NCBI GenBank assembly: GCA_963753135.1
Contig: CAVWBA010000005.1
Coordinates: 186,001-250,000, forward strand
From: Roseiarcus sp963753135
GTDB taxonomy: Bacteria; Pseudomonadota; Alphaproteobacteria; Rhizobiales; Beijerinckiaceae
Reading direction: 5' to 3'
DNA: 64,000 nucleotides
Shown in pieces: positions 46,695 to 55,083 of the stretch (positions are counted from its first letter, which is position 1; each line of letters begins with the position of its first letter). Position numbers and translations under genes: made by a program. The notes below the pieces were generated by a model that saw only the letters and a program-made list of their open reading frames with translations, did no database searches and was not told where the DNA came from.

Positions 46695-47198
46695 ATGCGC
46701 TGGATTATCAATCGCCGCGAAGTGGAGCAAGAGGTGGATGTTCGAACCTCTGTTCTCGATCTCTTGCGCGAGCACCTGCACCTCTTTGGCGCGAAGAAGG
46801 GGTGTAATCAGGGAGCCTGCGGCGCTTGCACTGTCCTCGTCGACGGCGAACGCATCAATTCTTGTCTCGCTTTGGCCGTGCAATACGAAGGCCGCGAGAT
46901 CACGACAGTCGAGGGGTTTGGCGCCCCCGGTTCGCTGCACCCTCTCCAGCAGGCGTTTATCGAGCACGATGGATTCCAGTGCGGCTATTGCACGCCTGGG
47001 CAGATCTGCTCGGCGGTCGGCATGGCGGAGGAGCTTCGCAAAGGTATGCCAAGCTACGTCACCGAAGACCTCGAGGCAGAGGCGATCCCGCTCAGCCACG
47101 ACGAGCTGCGTGAGCGGATGAGCGGCAACCTCTGCCGTTGTGGCGCCTATAACGGCATTGTCGATGCGATCCACGAGACCTTCGGCGATTTAGTCTAG
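46695..47198 (+). CDS. Molybdenum hydroxylase 2Fe-2S subunit (PaoA/CoxS-like)
   Basis: 167 residues from ATG 46695. Two 2Fe-2S sites: CNQGACGACTVLVDGERINS followed by Cys, and CGYCTPGQICSAVG with CRCG. Intact small subunit of a xanthine-dehydrogenase/aldehyde-oxidoreductase-type enzyme. Its two partners downstream are broken by deletions, so the enzyme cannot assemble as sequenced. Confidence 0.9.
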   Translation: MRWIINRREVEQEVDVRTSVLDLLREHLHLFGAKKGCNQGACGACTVLVDGERINSCLALAVQYEGREITTVEGFGAPGSLHPLQQAFIEHDGFQCGYCTPGQICSAVGMAEELRKGMPSYVTEDLEAEAIPLSHDELRERMSGNLCRCGAYNGIVDAIHETFGDLV

Positions 47199-47229
47199 CC
47201 GCTCCGGTCCATAAGCGGGAGGCCGTCTG

Positions 47230-47528
47230 ATGACGCCATTTCAGTACGAGCGCGCTTCCGATGTGGGTGCCGCATTGGCGGCCCGAGCGCGCGCGGGCGC
47301 CCAATATCTTGGCGGCGGCACCAATCTCATCGACCTCATGCGCGAGACGATCGAGCGTCCTGAGGTTCTGGTCGACGTGACCGGCCTCTCCCGCGAAATA
47401 GAGGAGACCGAAGGCGGAGGCTTGAGGATTGGCGCCGGCGTGAAGAACACCGCCGTGGCAGCCGACCGTCGTGTGCGCGAGCGTTTCCCGCTGCTCGCCC
47501 AGGCGATCCTGGCCGGCGCCTCCGCCAC
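47230..47528 (+). pseudogene. Molybdenum hydroxylase FAD-binding subunit, N-terminal fragment
   Basis: MTPFQYERASDVGAALAARA and QYLGGGTNLIDLMR (FAD pyrophosphate-binding loop) through PLLAQAILAGASA. At 47529 the sequence jumps into the large-subunit N-terminus; about two thirds of the FAD subunit (normally about 320 residues) is missing. Confidence 0.85.
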
Positions 47529-48096
47529 GTGCAGGAAGCCGTGCAGGCGGTGGTGAAGAAGGCGGTCGCGCTGGCGCCCGACACCTGGATTCCCGGCGGC
47601 AAGCCCGACCCGCTCATTCACCACAAGCATGGCCTGATCGGCGCCGCGGTTTCGCGTATCGACGGGCCGCTGAGGGTGTCTGGCAAGGTGCCGTTTTGCG
47701 CCGAGTTCCCGATTGACGGGCGAAGTGCGGGTCAGCCGGTTCCTTGGTTCGTTCGATTGCGGCCGCATCCTCAACGCCAAGACGGCGGCGAGCCAGTTCC
47801 GCGGCGGCATCATCATGGGGCTCGGCCTGGCGCTCATGGAAGATGTGATGTTCGACGAGCGGACTGGGCGGATCATGAACCCGTCGCTCGCCGAGTACCA
47901 TGTACCGGTGCATCTGGATGTCCCGAAGATCGACGTGATCTGGACCGATGAGCCGGACCCTCACGCTCCCGCGGGCACCCGCGGCATTGGCGAGATTGGC
48001 ATTACCGGCGTCGGGGCCGCAGTCGCCAACGCGGTGTTCAACGCCACCGGAAAACGCGTGCGCGATTTGCCGATCACGCTCGACAAGCTGATGTAA
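47529..48096 (+). pseudogene. Molybdenum hydroxylase large (Moco) subunit with internal deletion
   Basis: First piece 47529 to about 47717: QEAVQAVVKKAVALAPDTWI and GLIGAAVSRIDGPLRVSGKV, the N-terminal part. It then jumps at about 47718 to the far C-terminus: GEVRVSRFLGSFDCGRILNA, GTRGIGEIGITGVGAAVANA and stop at 48096. Roughly 500-600 residues, including most of the molybdopterin site, are absent, and the frame also shifts at the join. Non-functional. Confidence 0.87.
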
Positions 48097-48106
48097 CCAC
48101 GCGTCG

Positions 48107-48742
48107 TCAGCCGAGATTCGGTTGGGTCGCCTTGTAGCTTGGCAAGGCTTGCATCTTCGCCCACCAGTCGGCAAAGCCAGGGACGTTGAAAAGCGCGTCC
48201 TTGTCCGGCGTGAGCGAGACGTAAAAGATGATGGGGGCGAGATAGAGGTCGGCGAGGCTCAGGTCGCCCGCGATGAAGGGGGAGGAGCCCTTCGTCTTCA
48301 TGGCGAGCTCGATCATCTTGCGGCCATTCTCGAGGCCGCTCTTCCGCATCGCGTCGTTCTTGCCGCCGACAAAGTCCGGGAACAGGTGATAAGCCGCCAC
48401 GCCACCGACGAGCGCGCCGTAGCCGTAAGAGTTGATCAGGCCGATGACCATGTCCATCCGCGCGCGATCCTTAGGCGTCGACGGGATCAGCGATTTGCCG
48501 GGCAGGACATCGTTGAGATAGCGCGCAATCGCGGTCGTCTCCAGAATGCGCATGCCGTCATGATCGAGGACTGGGACCTTGCCGAAGGGATGACGCTCCC
48601 GATGCTCGGGCGTTTTCGGTTCGCCCTTGAGCACATTCAACGGCACTTGCTTGAAGTCGGTCACGCCTTTTTCAGCGAGGACCATCTTGACCGTACGGAC
48701 ATATGTGGAGCCGTCAAAGCCCCAGAGAACCATTTCCGACAT
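48107..48742 (-). CDS. Glutathione S-transferase
   Basis: 211 residues. Thioredoxin-fold N-terminal domain (LWGFDGSTYVRTVKMVLAEK, HPFGKVPVLDHDG, LETTAIARYLND) plus all-helical C-terminal domain with FIAGDLSLADLYLAPI. Cytoplasmic. Convergent with the broken large-subunit gene. Confidence 0.92.
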   Translation of the reverse strand: MSEMVLWGFDGSTYVRTVKMVLAEKGVTDFKQVPLNVLKGEPKTPEHRERHPFGKVPVLDHDGMRILETTAIARYLNDVLPGKSLIPSTPKDRARMDMVIGLINSYGYGALVGGVAAYHLFPDFVGGKNDAMRKSGLENGRKMIELAMKTKGSSPFIAGDLSLADLYLAPIIFYVSLTPDKDALFNVPGFADWWAKMQALPSYKATQPNLG

Positions 48743-48891
48743 GGCTGGCGTCCTCCTCGATGCCCGTTTAGGCGAGCACTCAAGAGTAGACGGAATCGTC
48801 AGCCCAAGCCAGCAATCTCATCATGACGGCGGCCTTCGGTCTTCCGCGAACGGTCGTGCTGCGACCGCGCTCGTCAGACGCCACGCTCGCC

Positions 48892-49722
48892 TCAGCCGGC
48901 GTCTTCGGTCTTAGGCGCTTTCGGCTTTGCGCCCTTCAGGGGCTTGCGCAGGTCGCGCAAGGAATCATTCTGCGCGATCATCTGGCGGATCGCCTCGACA
49001 TTGGCGCGCGCCGCGTCGGGCGACAGGTCAGCCCGGCCCACCGCCTCGGCGTCGCTGAATTTGCCTTCGAGCGCCAGCACCAAAGCGAGGTCGCCGCGCA
49101 TGCGCGCGTCCGCCTTCGGGCTTGCGACGGCTTGTCTCAGGGCATCCTCGGCCTCCGGAAGTTTCTTGGCCAGAGCGAGCGAGAGCCCCATGTTGGTGAG
49201 CACGCTGGGTTCCCCCGGCGCGATCTTGAGCGCGTCATGGTAGAATTGCATCGCCGTCATGTGATCGCCGAGCCGGTCGGCGACCGCCCCTTGCACCGAC
49301 ATAACGTCCCAGCGCGGGTCGTCAGGCGTATAGGCGTGGCTCAGCACATCCTTGGCTTGCGTAAGTTGGCCGGCGTCGGCGAGCGCCTTGCCATATTCGC
49401 CGAGCACGTCGAAATCTTTTGGGGCCTTGATCGCCGCCGTCTGGATGACGGCGACGGCCTCGTTGTAGCGGGTCAGCGCCCGCAAAGCGCGCGCATATTC
49501 GATCGAAGCCGTCTTTTCGCCCGGATTGCGGTCGTAACGCTTGCCCAATTCGTCGGCGTAAGCCCTGAGCCTCGCCTCGTCCGTCGGCTGGCTCCCTGAC
49601 GCGGGGATCGAGCCTGTGACGTCGCCGAAGTCGTGGCAGCCGGCGAGCGGCGCCGCTACGCCTGCAAGCGCGGCGACGAACAACGCGCGCAAGAGAGGGG
49701 GGCTGAAAGGCAAGCGCGGCAT
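48892..49722 (-). CDS. TPR-repeat lipoprotein (TadD-like)
   Basis: 276 residues. Lipobox LAGVAAPLAGCHDFG, then tandem TPR units (KTASIEYARALRALTRYNEA, WDVMSVQGAVADRLGDHMTA, PSVLTNMGLSLALAKKLPEA). It resembles TadD outer-membrane lipoproteins that pilot pilus or secretin assembly, but no other tad genes are adjacent, so the role is uncertain. Confidence 0.75.
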   Translation of the reverse strand: MPRLPFSPPLLRALFVAALAGVAAPLAGCHDFGDVTGSIPASGSQPTDEARLRAYADELGKRYDRNPGEKTASIEYARALRALTRYNEAVAVIQTAAIKAPKDFDVLGEYGKALADAGQLTQAKDVLSHAYTPDDPRWDVMSVQGAVADRLGDHMTAMQFYHDALKIAPGEPSVLTNMGLSLALAKKLPEAEDALRQAVASPKADARMRGDLALVLALEGKFSDAEAVGRADLSPDAARANVEAIRQMIAQNDSLRDLRKPLKGAKPKAPKTEDAG

Positions 49723-49867
49723 CGGAGCCTTGGGTCGGACAGAACGGCGTCAACGAGGGTCGGCTCCGAACCTTGCTCAAGGCTTGCTTGTTGCGCCGCG
49801 TGCGGATCGTCATTGGCGCTCGGGAGTTGTCTGTCGCACGATAGGTGTCCGGACGAGGAAACTCGAC

Positions 49868-50200
49868 ATGCCGAAGTTCGTGACCATTGGATATGGCGAC
49901 CGTGCGGGATATGACCGTACCCCGAAAGACATTCGCGACATAGCCCATGCGCACGATGCCGAGCTGAAGAGCCGCGGAGCGTTGATGGGCGTCGCGGGGG
50001 CGCCGGCGCAAGTTCGCAATCCGTTGTCGGCTGGGGTTCAGACGGAGAATTCCGCCTTCATGACGTCGGCTTTGCCGGTCGCCGGTTTTGCCGTGATCGA
50101 AGCCGCCGATCTTTCCGAGGCGATCACAATCGTTTCGCAAACGCCATGCGCAGTCGCGCATGGCGTGGTGGAAGTCTGGCCTTTGGAGCACGCCGAGTAG
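49868..50200 (+). CDS. YCII-related domain protein
   Basis: 110 residues from ATG 49868. Ferredoxin-like YCII fold: MPKFVTIGYGDRAGYDRTP, HDAELKSRGALMGVAG, FAVIEAADLSEAITIVSQTP and GVVEVWPLE. Small cytoplasmic protein of unclear function, often of the DGPF/YciI type. Confidence 0.75.
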   Translation: MPKFVTIGYGDRAGYDRTPKDIRDIAHAHDAELKSRGALMGVAGAPAQVRNPLSAGVQTENSAFMTSALPVAGFAVIEAADLSEAITIVSQTPCAVAHGVVEVWPLEHAE

Positions 50201-50235
50201 GGTGAGAGCGCCGCCGCTCAAGGGCGCGCAAGGCG

Positions 50236-51198
50236 CTATGGCGCGTTCACGACCCGAATGGGCTTGCCGTCCAAAAACGCTTCCGCGTTCTCAATGCTCT
50301 GAGAATAAAACTGACGCCATGTCTCGGCCACTCCGTAGCCGAGATGGGGCGTGAGCACGGTATGGTCGGAAGCTCGGAGCGGATGGTCCGGCGGGAGCGG
50401 CTCCTTGTCGTAGACGTCGAGCGCCGCGACGATCTTGCCGGCTTGGACGGCGGCGAGGAGAGCAGCTTCGTCCACGAGCGGCCCGCGCGACGTGTTGATC
50501 AGTATGGCGCCCGGCTTCATGTGAGCGATGTCTTCGGCGCCGATGAGGCCACGCGCGCGTCGCGACAAGACCATGTGTATGGAGACGACGTCGGAGCTAC
50601 TCATGAGATCCGATTTGCTGACCAGGACGGCGCCGGCCTCTCGAGCTTTCTCTGGGGTCAGGTTCGGACTCCAGGCGACGACCTTCATGTCGAGCGCGAG
50701 CGCATAGCGGGCGAGACGCGCGCCGAGCCGACCGAGGCCTATGACGCCAAGCGTCTTGCCGGCGAGGTTCATGCCGACAGGCACGCCGCGCTGGAAGCCT
50801 CCGGCGCGCATGGTCTTGTCGGCGACGGGAATCCCGCGGGTGGCGGCGATCATCAAACCAAGCGCCAGCTCGGCGGTCGCGTAAGGCGCTTGGCTGGGCG
50901 GCGTGTTGCAAACCCTGACCCCTTGGCGTGTGCAAGCCTCGATGTCCAGCAAAGGGTTTGAAGGGGCCGTGACGCTGATCATGCGCAGCTTGGGAAGACG
51001 GCGGATCAGAGTCTCAGGAAAGGCCGTGCGCTCGCGCATGGTGAGGAGAATGTCGAAATCTTCCAGCGCGCGGGCGGCGTCGTCCTCCGAACCAAAAGCA
51101 TCGGCAAAAAACACAAGCTCCGCTCGAGCGGCTAGTCTCGACCAGTCGGCGCTCTTTCGCGCAACGTCTTGCCAATCATCGAGGATCGCAATCTTCAC
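50236..51198 (-). CDS. D-2-hydroxyacid dehydrogenase family protein
   Basis: 320 residues. NAD-binding GVIGLGRLGARLARYALALD, catalytic Arg in INTSRGPLVDEAALLAAVQA, and Glu/His in DKEPLPPDHPL and LTPHLGYG. Belongs to the family of phosphoglycerate and other D-2-hydroxyacid dehydrogenases; substrate not predictable. Convergent with the YCII gene. Confidence 0.9.
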   Translation of the reverse strand: MKIAILDDWQDVARKSADWSRLAARAELVFFADAFGSEDDAARALEDFDILLTMRERTAFPETLIRRLPKLRMISVTAPSNPLLDIEACTRQGVRVCNTPPSQAPYATAELALGLMIAATRGIPVADKTMRAGGFQRGVPVGMNLAGKTLGVIGLGRLGARLARYALALDMKVVAWSPNLTPEKAREAGAVLVSKSDLMSSSDVVSIHMVLSRRARGLIGAEDIAHMKPGAILINTSRGPLVDEAALLAAVQAGKIVAALDVYDKEPLPPDHPLRASDHTVLTPHLGYGVAETWRQFYSQSIENAEAFLDGKPIRVVNAP

Positions 51199-51314
51199 CG
51201 TCTTCGCTCCGCGTTGGAATTCTGTCGGGTAGCCCGTGAGAGGACGCGTTGTCTGCAGATCGGCTCGCTCCTATGCCGCTCTGGGCACAGCATCGCTGAA
51301 GGCGGACAATCAGC

Positions 51315-51784
51315 ATATCCTTCGTTCATTCGAAAGGCGCGGATGCGCCGATCGCGATTCCGGCGATCGGGCTTGACCTCTTTGTCCGCATGGCGCGAGC
51401 AGTGGGGCGTTCTCGATCATCGAAACCATTAACGCGCCCGGAAAGGGCCCGCCGCGACACCGGCATCCCGAAGCGGAGATCTTTCGCGCCCTGGAAGGAC
51501 GATGCCTGTACGAAATGGACGGCCGACAATTCTATGGTGAGACAGGCGATGTGGTCTGCATTCCCGGCGGCGCCGAACACGGATTTGTGAACGTCGCGGA
51601 CAAGCCGGCGCGCCAGTTTATCCTGATTGTTCCGGCGCTCGATGCGGCGCCCTTCTTCACGGAGCTTGCCGGGGTGATGCGGGACGGAGTCCCCGATAAA
51701 GCTGCCCTCAACCGGTTCGGCGCCAAGTGCCAGGTGGAATTCCTGGGGCCGACAGTGAGCCTCGCCGATCAGCCAGGAGCGTGA
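51315..51784 (+). CDS. Cupin-domain protein, start and frame unclear
   Basis: A cupin core is clear: IIETINAPGKGPPRHRHPEA with EIFRALEGRCLYEMDG (HxH and Glu metal motif 1) and GDVVCIPGGAEHGFVN (motif 2). Upstream, in another frame, ADAPIAIPAIGLDLFVRMA looks like the true N-terminus, joined near 51405 in a GGGG run by one missing base. No standard start codon precedes it (ATA at 51315 is the best placed), so the start may be mis-sequenced. Confidence 0.65.
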
Positions 51785-51787
51785 CGC

Positions 51788-53266
51788 TCAGGCGCTCATC
51801 CGTGTCAGCACGTCCGAAATCGACGACAGGTCCGTAGCGGGCGTCGTGGCAGCGACGTATCCGTCAGGCCGGATCAGCCAAACCCCATTCGCGTCAGGCG
51901 GCGGTCCCAGCGCGGCATTCAGGAGCTTGGGGAACGACGACAACAGGCCGGCGACAGCCGGTGAGGACGAAGCCAAAAGCGTGAACCGCGGCTCATCGCC
52001 GGCGCCGAATGCCGGCCCGTCAGCGAGCGGCGCGATGCGTTGGCCGGGCGCTGGACGCAACGAGCCGTGTCCACGCCCATTCATCGGGCTTTCCGAATAG
52101 CCGACCGAGACCTGTGACAATTGATCTGCGAAGGCGTGCTGCACCGGGGTCAATCCGAGCGCAACCCGACCGACGAGATTGCGCAGTTCTTCCGCGATTG
52201 GGTTGCGCAGGGTGCCAATGGCGGTCAAGCGCGAGGTGTTCTTCAGCACCTCGTCGCCCACGCCGCTTCGCTCCGGGCTGTAGGTGTCGAGCAGCGCTTC
52301 GCCGCAAGTCCCATGAACAGCCAGAGCCAATTTCCACGCAAGGTTGAAGGCGTCCTGCATGCCGGTGTTCATGCCTTCGCCTCCGGCTGGACTATGAACA
52401 TGCGCGGCGTCCCCGGTGAGGAAGGCCCGGCCTAAGCGATAGCTTGCGACTTTGCGCGAATTGATTCTGAAGCTCGACAACCAAATCGGATCGAACAGGC
52501 TCGCGCCCTTGGGGCCCCGCTGCTCGACGATCGCCTGAACCTCTTCGAGCGTCGGATCGCGAGGATGGTCTTCGCCGCTCGACGGAACATTAGCGATGAC
52601 GCGATATCGCCCCGGTGAGATCGGGAAGATCGGCAGCACTCCCTCGCGCGCCCAATAGACGGCGACCTCGGTATCGGGAAACGGATATCCTTTCATGTGC
52701 ACGTCCGCCAGGATCCAGTCGCTGCCCATCGTCTCGCCCGAAAAGGGCGCCGCGAGCGTGTGACGCACAATGCTGTGCGCGCCGTCGCATCCGGCGAGCC
52801 AATCCGCCTGGACGGTCTCTTCGCCGCCGTCAGCGCGTCGGAGCGTCGCTTCGACGCTGTCCGCTCCGATTGTGAGCGCCGTGACCTCGGTGCTGCGCTC
52901 GACGGAAACGCCGAGGCGCTGAAGCCTTTCTTCGAGCAGGCGCTCGGTGTCGGATTGAGGCAGCATCAGCGCGTAACGATAAGGGCTAGGGACCAAATCC
53001 ATTTTGACGTGGCCGACGACATGGCCGCCCGGCGCAACGATGTTGACGCCGTCGACTTTGAATCCCGCCTCGACGAAGGGAGCGGACCCTTGATCGCCAC
53101 GGTCGAGAAGTTCGAGCGTGCGGCTCCACAGCACAATGGCTTTCGATTTGTCCGTGCGCTGCGTGGCTTTGTCGACAATGCGAACCGGAACGCGGTAGCG
53201 GGTGAGTTCGCACGCGAGCGTTAGCCCCACGGGTCCCGCGCCAACGATCAGTGTCGACGTGTTCAT
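51788..53266 (-). CDS. FAD-dependent aromatic monooxygenase
   Basis: 492 residues. Rossmann N-terminus LIVGAGPVGLTLACELTRY, then the DG motif WLAGCDGAHSIVR and the GD motif RAFLTGDAAHVHSPAGGEGM. PheA/TfdB-type hydroxylase of phenolic or polyketide substrates. Reads toward, and ends 4 bp from, the cupin gene stop; a shared aromatic catabolic function is possible but unproven. Confidence 0.88.
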   Translation of the reverse strand: MNTSTLIVGAGPVGLTLACELTRYRVPVRIVDKATQRTDKSKAIVLWSRTLELLDRGDQGSAPFVEAGFKVDGVNIVAPGGHVVGHVKMDLVPSPYRYALMLPQSDTERLLEERLQRLGVSVERSTEVTALTIGADSVEATLRRADGGEETVQADWLAGCDGAHSIVRHTLAAPFSGETMGSDWILADVHMKGYPFPDTEVAVYWAREGVLPIFPISPGRYRVIANVPSSGEDHPRDPTLEEVQAIVEQRGPKGASLFDPIWLSSFRINSRKVASYRLGRAFLTGDAAHVHSPAGGEGMNTGMQDAFNLAWKLALAVHGTCGEALLDTYSPERSGVGDEVLKNTSRLTAIGTLRNPIAEELRNLVGRVALGLTPVQHAFADQLSQVSVGYSESPMNGRGHGSLRPAPGQRIAPLADGPAFGAGDEPRFTLLASSSPAVAGLLSSFPKLLNAALGPPPDANGVWLIRPDGYVAATTPATDLSSISDVLTRMSA

Positions 53267-53324
53267 CGGTCATCTCCTGGTTTCGCCTGCAGCCTCAGGT
53301 TTATTCGTGCTGGCGAAAACCCCC

Positions 53325-53960
53325 TCAACAGGAAATTTCCGCCGGCGTCGCGTCGGTGTGTTCGCCCACGTGTCGGAGCGCTGTGGAGGATAGGGTGGAG
53401 CGCGGTCCGTGCAAAAAGAGCAAGGCTGGCGGCGCCATCGTTGCGAGGCGCGACGCGTCCCGTTCGGGGACCCTCCAGCGCGCAAGCGCCGCGCCGGCTG
53501 GGCTTGAGATCGCTTTCAAAGTCGAGCCCGGCCGATCGATGACCGCCATCGGCGCGAGCTCAGCAATCGCGCGCCAATGACGCCACAGATGGAACTGGCG
53601 AAGGTTGTCGGCGCCCATGATCCAGACGAAATGGACGCCAGGCGCTCGGCGCGTAAGCCACCGAAGCGTGTCGTATGTGAAGCGCGAGTCGATCTGCGCC
53701 TCTACGTCGGTGACCACGACGCGAGGCCCGACGTCGAGCCGGCGCGCGGCCTCCATGCGCGCTTTGAGGGCCGCGAGTTTGGTCAGCGACTTCAGCGGAT
53801 TTCCGGGCGTCACCAGCCACCAGACGCGGTCGAGCTTGAGGCGGCGCAGCGCAAGCCGTGTGATGAGCGCATGCCCTTCGTGCGGCGGATTGAACGACCC
53901 GCCGAGGAGCCCGATGCGCATTCCCGGCGCGAAGGGCGGCAGGCGAGGAACCGGCGTCAC
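53325..53960 (-). CDS. nadD: Nicotinate-nucleotide adenylyltransferase
   Basis: 211 residues; GTG start overlapping the prfA stop (GTGA). RIGLLGGSFNPPHEGHALIT carries the GxFxPxHxGH nucleotidyltransferase motif, and TPGNPLKS and SSTALRHVGE the C-terminal ISSTxIR-type loop. Makes deamido-NAD from nicotinate mononucleotide. Coupled to prfA. Confidence 0.95.
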   Translation of the reverse strand: MTPVPRLPPFAPGMRIGLLGGSFNPPHEGHALITRLALRRLKLDRVWWLVTPGNPLKSLTKLAALKARMEAARRLDVGPRVVVTDVEAQIDSRFTYDTLRWLTRRAPGVHFVWIMGADNLRQFHLWRHWRAIAELAPMAVIDRPGSTLKAISSPAGAALARWRVPERDASRLATMAPPALLFLHGPRSTLSSTALRHVGEHTDATPAEISC

Positions 53961-55033
53961 GACGCCGCCTGCGCAGCCAAGAGCTCCGCCTGACGTTCGG
54001 CCGTGAGCGCATCGATGATTTCGTCCAGTCCCTCGCCCTCCATGATGCGGTCGAGCGAATAGAGGGTCAGATTGATGCGATGGTCAGTGACCCGCCCTTG
54101 CGGGAAATTATAGGTGCGGATGCGCTGCGACCGGTCGCCCGAGCCGACCTGGGAGCGGCGGGCCTCAGCGCGGTCGGCATCGAGCTTCTGATTCTCGGCG
54201 TCGAGGATGCGAGAGCGCAAGAGGGCCATCGCCTTGGTGCGGTTGCGATGCTGGGACCGCTCCTCCTGCATCGCGACGACCACGCCGGTCGGCAGGTGGG
54301 TGATGCGGATCGCCGATTCGGTCTTGTTGACATGCTGGCCGCCGGCGCCAGAGGAGCGATAGGTGTCGATCTTGAGATCGGCCTCGTTGATGACGAAATC
54401 CGCTTCCTCCGCGATCGGCAGCACCGCGACGGTTGCGGCCGAGGTGTGGATGCGCCCCTGGGTCTCGGTCGCCGGCACGCGTTGCACCCGATGGACGCCG
54501 CTCTCGAACTTGAGCCGGGCGAAAACGCCGCGGCCGGAAATTTCGGCGACGATCTCTTTGAACCCACCCGCCGTTCCCTCGCTCGACGACAGGACTTCGA
54601 CCTTCCAGCGCTTCCGCTCGGCGTATTTGACGTACATGCGGAACAAGTCGCCGGCGAACAAAGCGGCCTCGTCCCCGCCGGCGCCCGCCCGAACTTCGAG
54701 AATCGCGCTCCCCTCATCCGCCGCGTCCTTGGGTAGAAGCGCGATCTGGATCGCCTTGGACATCGCGTCCGCTTCCGCTTCGGCGGCTGCGAGTTCATCG
54801 CTCGCCATCGCGCGCATGTCCGGGTCGAGATCGGGCTCCCGCAGCATCGCGGCAAGATCGGCGCGCTCCTTTTTCTTGGCCATGAACGCCTGGATCGCCG
54901 CGACCACCGGCTCAAGCTCGCTGAGCTCGCGCGACAATGCGGAATATTGGGCTCCGGACGCGCCCTCGGCGAGCCGAGCGGAGATCTCCTGGTGACGGCG
55001 GAGGATGAGATCGAGGTTGTCGTTGGCGGCCAT
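53957..55033 (-). CDS. prfA: Peptide chain release factor 1
   Basis: 358 residues. RF1 hallmarks: SSGAGGQHVNKTESAIR with the GGQ that triggers hydrolysis, and RVPATETQGR with PAT, the stop-codon tripeptide of RF1. The gene is intact. It lies between ptsP upstream and nadD downstream; the usual partner prmC, which methylates the GGQ, is not adjacent here. Confidence 0.97.
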   Translation of the reverse strand: MAANDNLDLILRRHQEISARLAEGASGAQYSALSRELSELEPVVAAIQAFMAKKKERADLAAMLREPDLDPDMRAMASDELAAAEAEADAMSKAIQIALLPKDAADEGSAILEVRAGAGGDEAALFAGDLFRMYVKYAERKRWKVEVLSSSEGTAGGFKEIVAEISGRGVFARLKFESGVHRVQRVPATETQGRIHTSAATVAVLPIAEEADFVINEADLKIDTYRSSGAGGQHVNKTESAIRITHLPTGVVVAMQEERSQHRNRTKAMALLRSRILDAENQKLDADRAEARRSQVGSGDRSQRIRTYNFPQGRVTDHRINLTLYSLDRIMEGEGLDEIIDALTAERQAELLAAQAAS

Positions 55034-55083
55034 TACGTGAGCTCAAGAAGCGGAAGCGGCGGGGGTTGAGGACGCTCGCGTCG

